Notes under the pieces: generated by a model | Databases searched by the model: none | What the model saw: only the letters and a program-made list of their open reading frames with translations | What the model was told of the DNA's origin: nothing | Part shown: one piece after another, positions 1 to 10,173 of the stretch | How positions within the stretch are numbered: the first letter of the stretch is position 1 | Layout: each line of letters begins with the position of its first letter | Position numbers and translations under genes: made by a program | From: UBA6168 sp039819485 | GTDB lineage: Bacteria; Bacteroidota; Bacteroidia; Chitinophagales; Saprospiraceae | Assembly: GCA_039819485.1 (NCBI GenBank) | Contig: JBCBRY010000001.1 | Coordinates: forward strand, 62,001-126,000 | Length of the DNA stretch: 64,000 nt | Direction: 5' to 3'

Positions 1-1
1 G

Positions 2-3000
2 AGCAGTTGTACCGTATCAGTAGATGTATTAGCTGCCGGAACAGGTGGTGACGGAACGCTTGAAAATGTAACCCAATCGCTCCAGGCTGACTTCAATTCA
101 GCGGGAACCGCATCAGCTAACCTGGATGTGAACCGTGGAGACCCACTGCATATCCAAAAAAGCTTCATCAATGATCCCGTGGTTCCAGGCAGTACGGTTA
201 CCCTTGACTTTACGATTTTCAATTTCAGCCGGAGCAGCACGGCTTCTTTGGTCTCCTTTACGGACGACCTGAGTTCAATGGGCATTAATACGGTTACTTT
301 TGGAAGCCTGCTTTCAAATAGCTGTGGTGGAACGGTTACTGGTTCTGGAACCTCGATCTCATTGAGCGACGGTTTTGTTTCACCCGGTGGATCTTGTATG
401 GTTTCAGTCAGTCTTGATGTGGGTGCCAGCACAGCAAGTGGTGCCTTTGAAAACACAAGCGGTGCCGTGACCGGTAATGCCGGAGGTGCTGTAACCGGTA
501 ATATTGCCAAAGCTGATCTTTTTGTAGAATTTGTCCCTTCTTTCACTAAAACTTTTCAGAATAACCCAAGAGGTCCGGGCGGAACAGCTGATTTGATTTA
601 TACGATCACCAACGCTGATCCGGGCAACGACCTGACCGATATTTCATTCACGGACGAATTTCCGACTATCATTAAAACGGCATCCGTAGTACCTGTCGAT
701 GGAGAATGTGGAGCGGGTTCTGTGTTCACTTTTACGCCATTTTCTGATCCCGGCGGTTTTAGTAATGTGATACCTGCCACATTGAGTCTTACCGGAGGTG
801 CCATTCCCGTTGGCGGTAGCTGTACATTCAGCCTTACCCTGGATGTACCATCCGGCACACCGGGCGGTACTTATACCAGCACCTCTTCTGTTCTAAGCGG
901 TACACTCGATGGCATTGGGATAGAAAGGGCTCCGGCAACTGATGACCTGGAGGTCTTGTTCACTCCGATCATCCAAAAATCTTTCAGTGCAGATGTGGTA
1001 ATCCCAGGTGGTCAGGTTGATGTAATTTTTGACCTGTCTTATTCTGATTTGACAGCATTTGATGCCACATCGATCGCTTTCACCGACGACCTCAATGCAT
1101 TCCTTGCAGGAACTCAGATAGCCAGTCCAAATAACCTGGAGTCGAATTGTGGTGGCACCGTTACCGCTACACCTGGCTCCAGTTCTATTTCCTTAACGGG
1201 AGGTTCCCTGACCCCAGGCAGCAGTTGCTCGATCACCGTTACCCTCGATATTGATGCGGGCGCCGCACTCGGTACTTACAGCAATACCACCAATACGTTG
1301 ACCGCGGAGGTAAATGGACAAAACGTTTCCGGTATTGAGGCAGAAGACGATTTATTGGTGACCAACCTGAACTTCACACAAGAATTCATTGGTGGCCCGG
1401 CGCTGCCGGGAGACTTAGTCACATTGCGTTTTACCATTGAAAATACCGGTTCGTTTGATGCCACAGGCATACAATTCACTAATTCTTTAAGTTCTACTTT
1501 ATCCGGGCTAACCGCGGAAGCACCACTGCCAGTGCTACCTTGTGGCTCATCGGGTTTTTCTGCTTCCTCTTTTATTACTTATACGGGAGGTTCGGTCCCT
1601 GCGGGGACTTCCTGTTCCTTCGACGTTCCGGTAAGAATTCCGGCAAGCACAGCCGTTGGATTTTACCAAAACTCCACATCCAACATCGTTGCCACCATCA
1701 ATGGCTCGGGAATCGTGTTACCACCTGCTGTTGACGGTTTTGAGGTGGTTTCAGATCTACTTGAAATCTCCAAAGAGTTCACCAATGATCCTGTGGCTCC
1801 CGGTGCTACCGTCGACCTGGCATTTACCATAAATAATTTAGATGCTACGCAAACCATTAATAATGTAACCTTTGAAGATGACCTGGAAAATATATTGCCG
1901 GGGCTGGCTCCTTCGGGTTCCCTCCCGACCGACCCATGTGGCACAGGCTCGGTCCTCAATTTTTCGGATGGCGTACTGACCCTATCATCGGGCACCCTGA
2001 ACCCCAGTGGCAGTTGTTCGTTCATTGTGACTTTGGGCGTTCCAGCTACCTCTTCGACGGGATCTTTCATCAACACGTCCGGTGCAGTATCTGGAACAGC
2101 TTCACCCAATGGATTCATGGCAACGGGTGGTTTCGCCACAGATGTCTTGGAAGTGATAGCCATTTCATTGTCAAAGGCCTTTAGTGGAGCCGTGGGAGGC
2201 ACTTCAGAGACGGTGGATTTAACGTTTACTCTTGAAAACCTAAGTACCGCCAACGCGGTATTAAGCATTAAGTTTTTTGATGATGTAAATGCCATGTTAA
2301 CTGGTACTAACATCATTTCATTACCAACTGATATATCTAATTGCGGTGAATCCGCCAGCTTGAGCGAATCTACCGCCACGACCCTTGCTTTTGAATTCGG
2401 GGAATTGGGGCCCGGCGGAAGTTGTTCTTTCACCATAACCCTTCAGGCGCCTTGTGACGAACCCGCCGGTATGTACAGCAATTCAACCAGTGACGTAACG
2501 ACAAACGGTCAATTCATCGCTCCTCCTGCTACCGCCATTTTGGATTATCTGGGATTTGACATGGACGGCGATGGCGTACCCTCTTGTGCTGGAGATTGTG
2601 ACGACAACGATGCCAACAACTTCCCAGGTAATATTGAAATCTGCGATGGCCAGGACAACGATTGCGATGGCCAGGTCGATGAAGGCTTCGATACGGACGG
2701 AGATGGTGTCACCCTCTGTGGAGGCGACTGCAATGACAACGATGCAACCGTCTTTCCAGGCGCTCCCGAACTCTGCGATGGCATCGACAACGATTGCGAT
2801 GGAGTTATCCCGAACGATGAAACTGATGATGACGGGGACGGCTTCTCTGAGTGCCAGGGTGATTGCAATGATGCCGATGCATCCATTTTCCCTGGTGCCC
2901 CTGAACTCTGCGATGGCCTGGACAACGACTGCGACGGAACCATTCCAAGCGATGAAATCGACGACGACGGTGATGGTCTCAGCGAATGTGAGGGTGATTG

Positions 3001-5146
3001 CAATGATGCCGATGCAACCGTTTTCCCGGGCGCTCCCGAACTTTGCGACGGCCTGGATAACGATTGCGACGGAACGATTCCTAGTAATGAAATTGATGGC
3101 GATGGCGACGGCCAATCTGAATGTGCAGGTGACTGCAATGACAGTGATCCAACTGTATTCACCGGCGCTCCCGAAATCTGTGATGGTATCGACAACGACT
3201 GCGATGGAGTCATCCCGACCGATGAAACCGATGATGACGGGGACGGCTTCTCTGAGTGCCAGGGTGATTGCAATGATGCCGATGCATCCATTTTCCCTGG
3301 TGCCCCTGAACTCTGCGATGGCCTGGACAACGACTGTGACGGAACCATTCCAAGCGATGAAATCGACGACGACGGTGATGGTCTCAGCGAATGTGAGGGT
3401 GATTGCAATGATGCCGATGCAACCGTTTTCCCGGGTGCTCCAGAGCTTTGCGACGGCCTGGATAACGATTGCGACGGAACGATCCCTAGTAATGAAATCG
3501 ATGGCGATGGCGACGGCCAATCTGAATGTGCAGGTGACTGCAATGACAGTGATCCAACTGTATTCACCGGCGCTCCCGAAATCTGTGATGGCCTGGATAA
3601 TGATTGTGACGGAACGATCCCTAGTAATGAAATCGATGGCGATGGCGATGGTTTCTCCGAATGCCAGGGCGACTGTGATGATTCGGATGTAGCTGTCTTC
3701 CCGGGAGCAACTGAACTCTGCGATGGCCTGGATAATAACTGTGATGGTCAGGTTGACGAAGGTCTCACTTTCGATCTGGACGGTGATGGATTTACCAGCA
3801 TTGGATCTTGCGAAGGGACGGCCAATGACTGTGATGACAACGATCCCACCGTTTTCCCCGGTGCCACAGATATCTGCGACGGAATCGACAATGACTGTGA
3901 TGGCCTCGTTGATGAAGACACTCCAGATTTGACTATCAGCGAAAGTGCCATCCCTGCATTCTGCCAGGGGCTTTCTATTCTCACGGCGGAAATATCCAAC
4001 CCTATTCCTCCTCTATCCTACAACTGGTCAGGCGGTCTCAGTCCAGACCAAGAAGTGACAGTGTTCGCCAATGGCACCTATACTGTTACTGTTACCAACG
4101 GTATTGGTTGTTCAGCTACCGATTCCATCGTGGTGGATGTTATTGTGGATGAGCTACTATCAGGCTATGTCATCGTTGCCAAAACAAAGGTCGAAACCAA
4201 AGAATCGACCGTCAACGGCGGCGGAATCGGTGTAACTAGAAATGATGGTGAAGCCAAGCTGGATGAAGATTCCGAAGTCTTCACGTTTGTCAAAGCAAAT
4301 GAAGTAGAAGTGACAGGCGGCAGTACCGCTGCGCTGGTCATAGAGGAAAAAGCGAACCTTACACTTCCACCGTTCAGAAACAGCGACAACAGCAACAACA
4401 ACGACATCAAGGTTGAAAAAAACGAAACCATGACCCTGACGGGCAGTAGTTACGGTAAAATAGAAGTAGAAGAAAATGCTACCCTCATCTTCGACAACCC
4501 AGAAATATTTGTCAAAGAGATCAAGGCCAAAGAGGAGGCGACAGTTGACTTTTTACAGCCGTGTGAAATAATGGTAAATGGAGTTGTTGAGCTGGATAAG
4601 AAAAACAGCTTCAACCCCTCCGAGCAGGCCATTATTGTTTATCTAAAAGACAAATTGGCGGTGGAGGAAGAATCCGACGTCGTAGGGGCATTTTATACTA
4701 AAAAAGAAATCGAGGCCAAGGGCAAGAGCAACAACAAACGAACTACCATGACCGGACTTTTCATTTCCCTCGACGAGGTGAAATCAGACAAATACACCGA
4801 TTGGAACTGGAGTCCAAATTGTTACGTGCCACCAGTAAACGGCAACCTGGGCGGGCCAGCAAATGGCAGCACGGCAAATAGCTCCAGCAAACTGACCGTA
4901 AACCTCTACCCTAACCCTGCCATGGACCGGGTGAGGATAGAACTGGGTACTGTAAATGATGATGAAACCACGGAAATCGAAATCCTCGATCAGTTGGGCA
5001 GGAGGGCCTGGATGAGTAATTTAGAAAAAGGCCAACAATCTGTTGAACTCGACCTGACAGATAAACGCTTCGTCAATGGCGTTTACTTTGTAAACGTGCG
5101 CTTCAACAACCAGCGGATCGTAAAACGACTGGCCATTGTTAAATGA
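2..5146 (+). CDS. Giant secreted adhesin-like protein, T9SS type A sorting (5' end outside window)
   Basis: The frame is open from base 2, so the gene begins left of the window; the GTG at 128 lies inside a repeat and is not the real start. The first ~800 residues hold about six ~130-residue beta-sandwich repeats of DUF11/DUF7933 type, each ending in a motif like PGGSC.F.V.LDV. Next come ten MopE-type metal-binding repeats (CDG.DNDCDG.., 2563-3930) rich in Asp and Cys, an Ig/SprB-like domain, a Lys/Glu-rich stretch of beta-helix type, and a C-terminal sorting domain (LYPNPAMDRVRIEL to KRLAIVK). Such proteins are exported by T9SS and anchored or released at the surface; calcium binding by the acidic repeats is inferred. 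Adhesion is the likely role, not shown. Confidence 0.9.
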   Translation, partial: SSCTVSVDVLAAGTGGDGTLENVTQSLQADFNSAGTASANLDVNRGDPLHIQKSFINDPVVPGSTVTLDFTIFNFSRSSTASLVSFTDDLSSMGINTVTFGSLLSNSCGGTVTGSGTSISLSDGFVSPGGSCMVSVSLDVGASTASGAFENTSGAVTGNAGGAVTGNIAKADLFVEFVPSFTKTFQNNPRGPGGTADLIYTITNADPGNDLTDISFTDEFPTIIKTASVVPVDGECGAGSVFTFTPFSDPGGFSNVIPATLSLTGGAIPVGGSCTFSLTLDVPSGTPGGTYTSTSSVLSGTLDGIGIERAPATDDLEVLFTPIIQKSFSADVVIPGGQVDVIFDLSYSDLTAFDATSIAFTDDLNAFLAGTQIASPNNLESNCGGTVTATPGSSSISLTGGSLTPGSSCSITVTLDIDAGAALGTYSNTTNTLTAEVNGQNVSGIEAEDDLLVTNLNFTQEFIGGPALPGDLVTLRFTIENTGSFDATGIQFTNSLSSTLSGLTAEAPLPVLPCGSSGFSASSFITYTGGSVPAGTSCSFDVPVRIPASTAVGFYQNSTSNIVATINGSGIVLPPAVDGFEVVSDLLEISKEFTNDPVAPGATVDLAFTINNLDATQTINNVTFEDDLENILPGLAPSGSLPTDPCGTGSVLNFSDGVLTLSSGTLNPSGSCSFIVTLGVPATSSTGSFINTSGAVSGTASPNGFMATGGFATDVLEVIAISLSKAFSGAVGGTSETVDLTFTLENLSTANAVLSIKFFDDVNAMLTGTNIISLPTDISNCGESASLSESTATTLAFEFGELGPGGSCSFTITLQAPCDEPAGMYSNSTSDVTTNGQFIAPPATAILDYLGFDMDGDGVPSCAGDCDDNDANNFPGNIEICDGQDNDCDGQVDEGFDTDGDGVTLCGGDCNDNDATVFPGAPELCDGIDNDCDGVIPNDETDDDGDGFSECQGDCNDADASIFPGAPELCDGLDNDCDGTIPSDEIDDDGDGLSECEGDCNDADATVFPGAPELCDGLDNDCDGTIPSNEIDGDGDGQSECAGDCNDSDPTVFTGAPEICDGIDNDCDGVIPTDETDDDGDGFSECQGDCNDADASIFPGAPELCDGLDNDCDGTIPSDEIDDDGDGLSECEGDCNDADATVFPGAPELCDGLDNDCDGTIPSNEIDGDGDGQSECAGDCNDSDPTVFTGAPEICDGLDNDCDGTIPSNEIDGDGDGFSECQGDCDDSDVAVFPGATELCDGLDNNCDGQVDEGLTFDLDGDGFTSIGSCEGTANDCDDNDPTVFPGATDICDGIDNDCDGLVDEDTPDLTISESAIPAFCQGLSILTAEISNPIPPLSYNWSGGLSPDQEVTVFANGTYTVTVTNGIGCSATDSIVVDVIVDELLSGYVIVAKTKVETKESTVNGGGIGVTRNDGEAKLDEDSEVFTFVKANEVEVTGGSTAALVIEEKANLTLPPFRNSDNSNNNDIKVEKNETMTLTGSSYGKIEVEENATLIFDNPEIFVKEIKAKEEATVDFLQPCEIMVNGVVELDKKNSFNPSEQAIIVYLKDKLAVEEESDVVGAFYTKKEIEAKGKSNNKRTTMTGLFISLDEVKSDKYTDWNWSPNCYVPPVNGNLGGPANGSTANSSSKLTVNLYPNPAMDRVRIELGTVNDDETTEIEILDQLGRRAWMSNLEKGQQSVELDLTDKRFVNGVYFVNVRFNNQRIVKRLAIVK
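2825..3591 (+). repeat. 405-bp in-frame tandem duplication inside MopE repeats
   Basis: A block starting at 2825 recurs at 3230, a period of 405 bases (135 codons, three ~45-residue repeats). The two copies differ at only a few bases across roughly 360 bases, so the duplication is much younger than the repeats themselves. It keeps the reading frame. Confidence 0.85.
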
Positions 5147-5170
5147 TATCTTAATTGGAATGATCAGCAG

Positions 5171-5208
5171 GCCGGGTACCATTTCCTTTTGGTGCCCGGT
5201 TTTTTTTT
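5171..5208 (+). terminator. Rho-independent terminator after the adhesin gene
   Basis: CCGGGTACC and GGTGCCCGG pair over nine bases with one G-T wobble around a ~9-nt loop, followed directly by about nine T. It lies 25 bases past the stop codon at 5146. The rest of 5209-5523 holds no convincing gene; it carries the promoter region of the next gene, but I could not place a clear box. Confidence 0.85.
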
Positions 5209-5523
5209 CCATCTCATTATTTGCCGCCATCACCAGAACAGGGACAGCCCTGAGCAAGCAAACAGCTGATAGTACAGGTATGTACAGCACCTCCCGTAAA
5301 AAGTTTTATCCGTCAGCCTAACTTAATTGTTCACTTTTCAACGGTCAAAGAACCGGGCGACCACTCCATTCTTCCAATCCTTCCTCATTCGTCAATCCGC
5401 AGCCCCCATCCATCAATTCAGTATTGCGATCCATCTCTTTTGCAGGATATTTTCGCGCCGCTGTTTTTTCAGCGGTCAGCACATTATTTACTAACCCTGT
5501 TTTTCTAAAAACCTGTTTTCCGT

Positions 5524-8500
5524 ATGAGCCAATTGAAAACCGTAACACTCTTCACCCTTTTTCTCTGGGGCGTTTTCTTGTTGAACAAAACTTTTGCTAA
5601 CAAACTGCCCGGTCATTCCAGTTCACCTCTTAATTGTTTCCATAAAATAAGCCATTGCACTGCGCTGACACCGCTACCCTGGTCGGATCCGGCTACGTGG
5701 GGCGGTACCAAACCTGTGCATGGAGATACCGTCACCATCCCAGTCGGCACGCATATTTTATTAGATGAAAACACCCCTTCTCTGGCGGGTTTGACGATCA
5801 ATGGTGTACTCGAATTTGACCGGCAAGACCTTGAGTTAACGGCTGGCTGGGTCATGGTGATGGGAGAACTGCATATCGGCAGCGAAGCGACTCCATTCAC
5901 GCATCAGGCCACCATCACCCTGAACGCAACAGACCAGACCGAAAATGTCATGAACATGGGCACGCGTGGCCTGATGGTTATGGGGGGGCTGGTAGAAATG
6001 CACGGCAACCCGCCGGCCGTCCCTTGGACAAAAATCAATGCTCATGCTCCCGAGGGAAGCGACTCTCTCTTTCTCGTGGACAGCGTGGGCTGGGCCATCG
6101 GTGACCAAATTGCCATAGCTCCTACGGACTTCTACGAAGCAGGCCTCACCGGAAATTCCATTACCCAACGACTGGACATCACGGCGGTGAACGACACCGT
6201 GCTGACCCTCGATGGTGGCTTAAATGCCTTTCGTTGGGGCCTTCTCCAATATGTGACCAACAATGGGATGAGCCTGACCAATGATGACCCCGTCGATCCG
6301 CCGGCCCCTTCCGGTTTTACACCAACCATTCTCGACGAAAGGGCCGAGGTCGGCCACCTCACCCGCAACATCGTCATCCAGGCACCTAATGATTCTCTTT
6401 GGCAAAACGCAGGCTTTGGCTGCCACATCATGATCATGCGCATGGGTATGATGAAGGGTGTGTCCCACATCAATGGCGCGGAAATTCGCCGGGGCGGACA
6501 GCGAGGAATACTGGGGCGGTACCCGTACCACTGGCACATGCTGAGTTACGAGGGAGCCGACACCCTCACCGATGCGACGGGTCAATATTTTAGAAACTCA
6601 ACTATCAATGAATCGGCCAACCGGGGCATTGTCATTCATGGAACAAATGGGGTCGAAGTCAGCAATAATGTAGTTTACAATGTACGGGGCCACGGGGTGT
6701 TTCTCGAAGATGCATCCGAGCGCCGCAACCTGATCGACGGCAACCTGGTGCTGCATGTGCGCAATGCCATCATTCCGCTCAAACAACATGAAATTGGCAA
6801 CCGCGGTGCGTCCGGTTTTTGGCTCAGCAACCCCGACAATACCATTACCAACAACACTGCCGCCGACTGCGAGACCAATGGCATCTGGATGGCGTTTCCG
6901 CAACATCCCTGGGGCCTGAGCATTGATGTACCGATCAATCCCAGCCGGCTCCGGTTCGGTGTTTTTGACAGCAACACCGCTCACTCCAACCGCATCGAAG
7001 GCATCATGCTCGACAATGTGGAAATCGATGCCGTCGGCAATGTATTTCCGTTCCAATATCTATCGACCACCGATGGGCAGAACCCAACCAGTTGGGCGAC
7101 CATCCTTCGGTTTTCACTGGCCCGCTTTTCCACCTGGAAAAATGGGCACCACGGCTTGTGGGACCGGGCCGCACTGCCTGATAATTTCGAAGGTGTATCG
7201 GCTGACAATTGCGGACGCTTTTTTGCCGGATCTGGTGCCGATGGGATGATCGAACGCTGTCTCGTAGTCGGTACCAGCCTTAACCACCTGATGAACGGCA
7301 CCGACCGTCCTAACCCTGCTGGCGAAGTCGATCCATCTGCCTTTGCTACCTACCATAGTGCCTTTGACATCAGGCACAATATCGTTGTCAATTTTGAGGA
7401 GGTGAACGATACCCGAAGCGGTACATTTTCCACAGACGATTATTACCTGCGGCCGGTAGACAAAGGACAGATGAGAAATGTAGACAACCTTTTGATCAAC
7501 AGTCATCCCGGCGTAAAAATGGAAGCTACCTTTTCCTACTTTGCCCTGGCAGGTGCCCTTTGGGACCCGCATGATAACTGGGGCGGCAATACCCTGCAAG
7601 ACAATTATCTCGTCTACGACTCCTCCTTTTTTACTTATGGTCAAACTCCAACCGTTGTGTCCCCAAATGCCGATACGACTGGCGGCGTTTTAGTGGAAGG
7701 GCCATTTTACGGAGTCAATGACTTCGTGGTAAACAATGCCAATATTGAATGGGAAGACTACATGGCCCTCCAGGTAGAACGGCTGGATACTGACATGAAT
7801 ACTGTTGGCACCTGGACCGTGGACGAGGCCGACCCAACCTGGGCTTTGGCCCATATGCGCCATTTTGCTGCACATCCTGGTGGGTATTACACGCTGGATT
7901 TTCCTTCTATCCCGGAGGTGTATGATGTAGCCGTCCGGGTAGAGAACATGCTCACTACTGATGATACCCTCATTTTGGGTGTCCAGTTTTCGAGTGATTT
8001 TGCGGTTGAACAAATTTACACCACCACCTGGACGCTGTATATGAATTTGAACCACGGTATTTATCGAAATGACTATTCAGCGGTGCCGGATTTCGATTCA
8101 TTGTTAGCTTCCCCCGGTGAAACTTTTTGGCAGGACTTCGCCAACAACCGGGTCTGGGTCAAATTAGTGGGAGGGGTCGAGCAGCCGTGGGCTCCGGGCG
8201 AATACCCCGCCACGGCTGATGAGGAGCTGTATCGGATGTTCCGGTTCAGGGTTTTCGGAGAACCCGTTCGGGTAGCTCCCCGGGTCATGTTGCAAGGTCC
8301 GTACAACGGGACCGACATGAACGATCATCTCCGGACCGGGGCGCATATCCCCCTGAATGAGCCTTTTACCGCACTCGGTTTTAATCACACCGGAAGAGGC
8401 GGAGGGGAAAGTTTTGACGGAAGTGCCTACTATTTTGAAGGTGACAATGCTCCCGTTGACTGGGTATTGCTGGAATTAAGGAACCATGACGACTCGACGC

Positions 8501-8946
8501 AGGTTTTGGGCACCCGATCGGCATTGGTACAGCGGGATGGAGACGTAGTTGATATGGACGGACTGTCACCGGTGATGTTTCAGGGGCTGCTTCCCGACGA
8601 TTATTTCCTCGCCATCCGTCACCGCAACCATTTAGGAGCAATGACTGCCAGTGCCTATGAGCTATCTGCTGTTGCTACTGCTATTGATTTCACTTCTATA
8701 ACTACTTACGGTACAAATGCTCAAACAGATCTGGGCAACGGTGTCATGGGCTTGTGGTCGGGCGATGGAAATGCCGACGGTGTCATCAATGCCATTGACC
8801 GCAACTTGCACTGGCGGCTGCAAAATGGCCAACCTTATAACTATCAAACCTCCAGCTCTGACTGGAACATGAATGGTGGCGTTAACGCCATCGACCGCAA
8901 CCTGTTCTGGCGGCTGAACAATGGAACGATTCAACAACTTCCTTAA
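5524..8946 (+). CDS. Secreted G8-domain and beta-helix protein with dockerin-like C-terminus
   Basis: 1140 residues. Signal peptide at residues 1-26. A G8 domain follows (about 48-170: W.DPATWGG, HGDTVTIPVG, LTINGVLEFD, then short beta repeats), as in the eukaryotic CEMIP/TMEM2 and fibrocystin proteins. Residues ~300-560 form a right-handed beta-helix (NRGIVIHGTNGVEVSNNVV and similar turns), then beta-sandwich domains. The last 60 residues are two copies of a dockerin-like loop-helix, GDGNADGVINAIDRN and SDWNMNGGVNAIDRN, with the D-x-N-x-D/N-G...D calcium-loop pattern. There is no ordinary T9SS tail. The next gene starts 11 bases downstream, so both are probably one operon. Polysaccharide binding or cleavage is likely from the architecture; the substrate cannot be told. 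Confidence 0.88.
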   Translation: MSQLKTVTLFTLFLWGVFLLNKTFANKLPGHSSSPLNCFHKISHCTALTPLPWSDPATWGGTKPVHGDTVTIPVGTHILLDENTPSLAGLTINGVLEFDRQDLELTAGWVMVMGELHIGSEATPFTHQATITLNATDQTENVMNMGTRGLMVMGGLVEMHGNPPAVPWTKINAHAPEGSDSLFLVDSVGWAIGDQIAIAPTDFYEAGLTGNSITQRLDITAVNDTVLTLDGGLNAFRWGLLQYVTNNGMSLTNDDPVDPPAPSGFTPTILDERAEVGHLTRNIVIQAPNDSLWQNAGFGCHIMIMRMGMMKGVSHINGAEIRRGGQRGILGRYPYHWHMLSYEGADTLTDATGQYFRNSTINESANRGIVIHGTNGVEVSNNVVYNVRGHGVFLEDASERRNLIDGNLVLHVRNAIIPLKQHEIGNRGASGFWLSNPDNTITNNTAADCETNGIWMAFPQHPWGLSIDVPINPSRLRFGVFDSNTAHSNRIEGIMLDNVEIDAVGNVFPFQYLSTTDGQNPTSWATILRFSLARFSTWKNGHHGLWDRAALPDNFEGVSADNCGRFFAGSGADGMIERCLVVGTSLNHLMNGTDRPNPAGEVDPSAFATYHSAFDIRHNIVVNFEEVNDTRSGTFSTDDYYLRPVDKGQMRNVDNLLINSHPGVKMEATFSYFALAGALWDPHDNWGGNTLQDNYLVYDSSFFTYGQTPTVVSPNADTTGGVLVEGPFYGVNDFVVNNANIEWEDYMALQVERLDTDMNTVGTWTVDEADPTWALAHMRHFAAHPGGYYTLDFPSIPEVYDVAVRVENMLTTDDTLILGVQFSSDFAVEQIYTTTWTLYMNLNHGIYRNDYSAVPDFDSLLASPGETFWQDFANNRVWVKLVGGVEQPWAPGEYPATADEELYRMFRFRVFGEPVRVAPRVMLQGPYNGTDMNDHLRTGAHIPLNEPFTALGFNHTGRGGGESFDGSAYYFEGDNAPVDWVLLELRNHDDSTQVLGTRSALVQRDGDVVDMDGLSPVMFQGLLPDDYFLAIRHRNHLGAMTASAYELSAVATAIDFTSITTYGTNAQTDLGNGVMGLWSGDGNADGVINAIDRNLHWRLQNGQPYNYQTSSSDWNMNGGVNAIDRNLFWRLNNGTIQQLP

Positions 8947-8957
8947 AACCTGCTAAA

Positions 8958-9986
8958 ATGAAATCAACCAAATATTTGATCATCCTACTGTTCGCACTTT
9001 TCAGTGCAAACACAATTGCCCAACCCGATTACAACCTCCGGTTCGACCTGGTGTCTACCAATGGTTCAACCTACGTTATCGACATCATCATGTCTTATAC
9101 TTCAGCCGGTGGCCTCGGCACCAGCAACCTCGTATTCTCTTACAACGGCGCCGATATTTCCTCACCGACGCTTGTCTCACACAATTTGAGCAACCACTAT
9201 AGCGTACCCACGGTCACCACTCCTGCGGCCAGCACTGCTTCGCTCAACATTGAACTGAACATCACCAATAGTGGTATTCCGATAGGGGTTTTTCCGGTCG
9301 AAACCAACCTCGCCAGGGTCAGTTTCACCATTGACAACCCCAACGGCAATTCCAATCTCGAATGGCAACCGGCCAATCCGCTGCACGTGGTGTTTTTGGA
9401 TAACGATACCGACATCCTGACTGCCAACAATCTGGAGTCACTCAATACGAACCCGTTGCCTTTGGAGTTGCTGCTTTTTAAGGCCAGGCCAGAGTCATCT
9501 TTCACCCACCTGATCTGGCAATCAGCTAATGAAACTAATTTTCAGGGGTTTGAAGTACAGCGTTCCACCAATGGGAATGATTTTTTTAAAATCGGCTGGC
9601 AGGCAGGATTGGGCGGCCAATGGGCACAAGACTATTCCTTTACGGACAGCCAGGTTTGGTCCGGCCTCAAATATTATTACCGCCTGAAGCAAATTCATGA
9701 GGATGGCAGTTTTGATTTTTCCAAAATTATTGAGGCGCAAATCATTAACGAACTACCGCCTGTTCAGGCTTTTCCAAATCCAAACAATGGCGCATTTCAT
9801 ATAAAAAAACCAGTTAGCTCCGAGCGTCCTTTGTTCATCGAAATCATTGATGCGCAGGGAAGAACAGTAAGGCAGGCTTCTTCTGTAAACAATGAAACAC
9901 AGATAACCGGCCTTCCGGCCGGTCCATATATTTTACAAGTGTCTGATGGTCTTCAGATTTGGCGGGAAAGAGTCGTCGTTCAGTGA
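8958..9986 (+). CDS. Secreted protein with cohesin-like N-terminus and T9SS type A sorting domain
   Basis: 342 residues. Signal peptide ends near AQPDYNL (residue ~22). Residues ~25-150 read as a cohesin/CBM-like beta-sandwich (YNLRFDLVSTNGSTYVIDI, GTSNLVFSYNGADIS, LARVSFTI). A fibronectin-type strand set follows (LIWQSANETNFQGFEVQRS.NG.DF), then the sorting domain (AFPNPNNGAFHI to RERVVVQ). It is translated 11 bases after the dockerin-bearing gene, suggesting they are co-expressed. The sorting domain would place it at the surface via T9SS. The cohesin assignment comes from pattern only and is moderately sure; the fold is shared with carbohydrate-binding modules. Confidence 0.82.
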   Translation: MKSTKYLIILLFALFSANTIAQPDYNLRFDLVSTNGSTYVIDIIMSYTSAGGLGTSNLVFSYNGADISSPTLVSHNLSNHYSVPTVTTPAASTASLNIELNITNSGIPIGVFPVETNLARVSFTIDNPNGNSNLEWQPANPLHVVFLDNDTDILTANNLESLNTNPLPLELLLFKARPESSFTHLIWQSANETNFQGFEVQRSTNGNDFFKIGWQAGLGGQWAQDYSFTDSQVWSGLKYYYRLKQIHEDGSFDFSKIIEAQIINELPPVQAFPNPNNGAFHIKKPVSSERPLFIEIIDAQGRTVRQASSVNNETQITGLPAGPYILQVSDGLQIWRERVVVQ

Positions 9987-10173
9987 CCGGGAACCTTGGG
10001 TACTTGGATGTAGAACAATAAAACGACGTTACCGTTATAGCCCAACCATTAACAGTCAATTCAAATTAACTTACCCGCAAAACGACATCAAATAAAGAAA
10101 AATCCACATCTTTGGAGGATTGTGCCGACGGATTATCCGTCGCTGAAAAATTGATCATCAGCTCCATTTATCC

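Noticed and set aside
2483..3692. Long minus- and plus-strand frames over the MopE repeats
   Set aside because: Shadows kept open by the repeat's codon pattern; the DNDCDG frame is the coding one.
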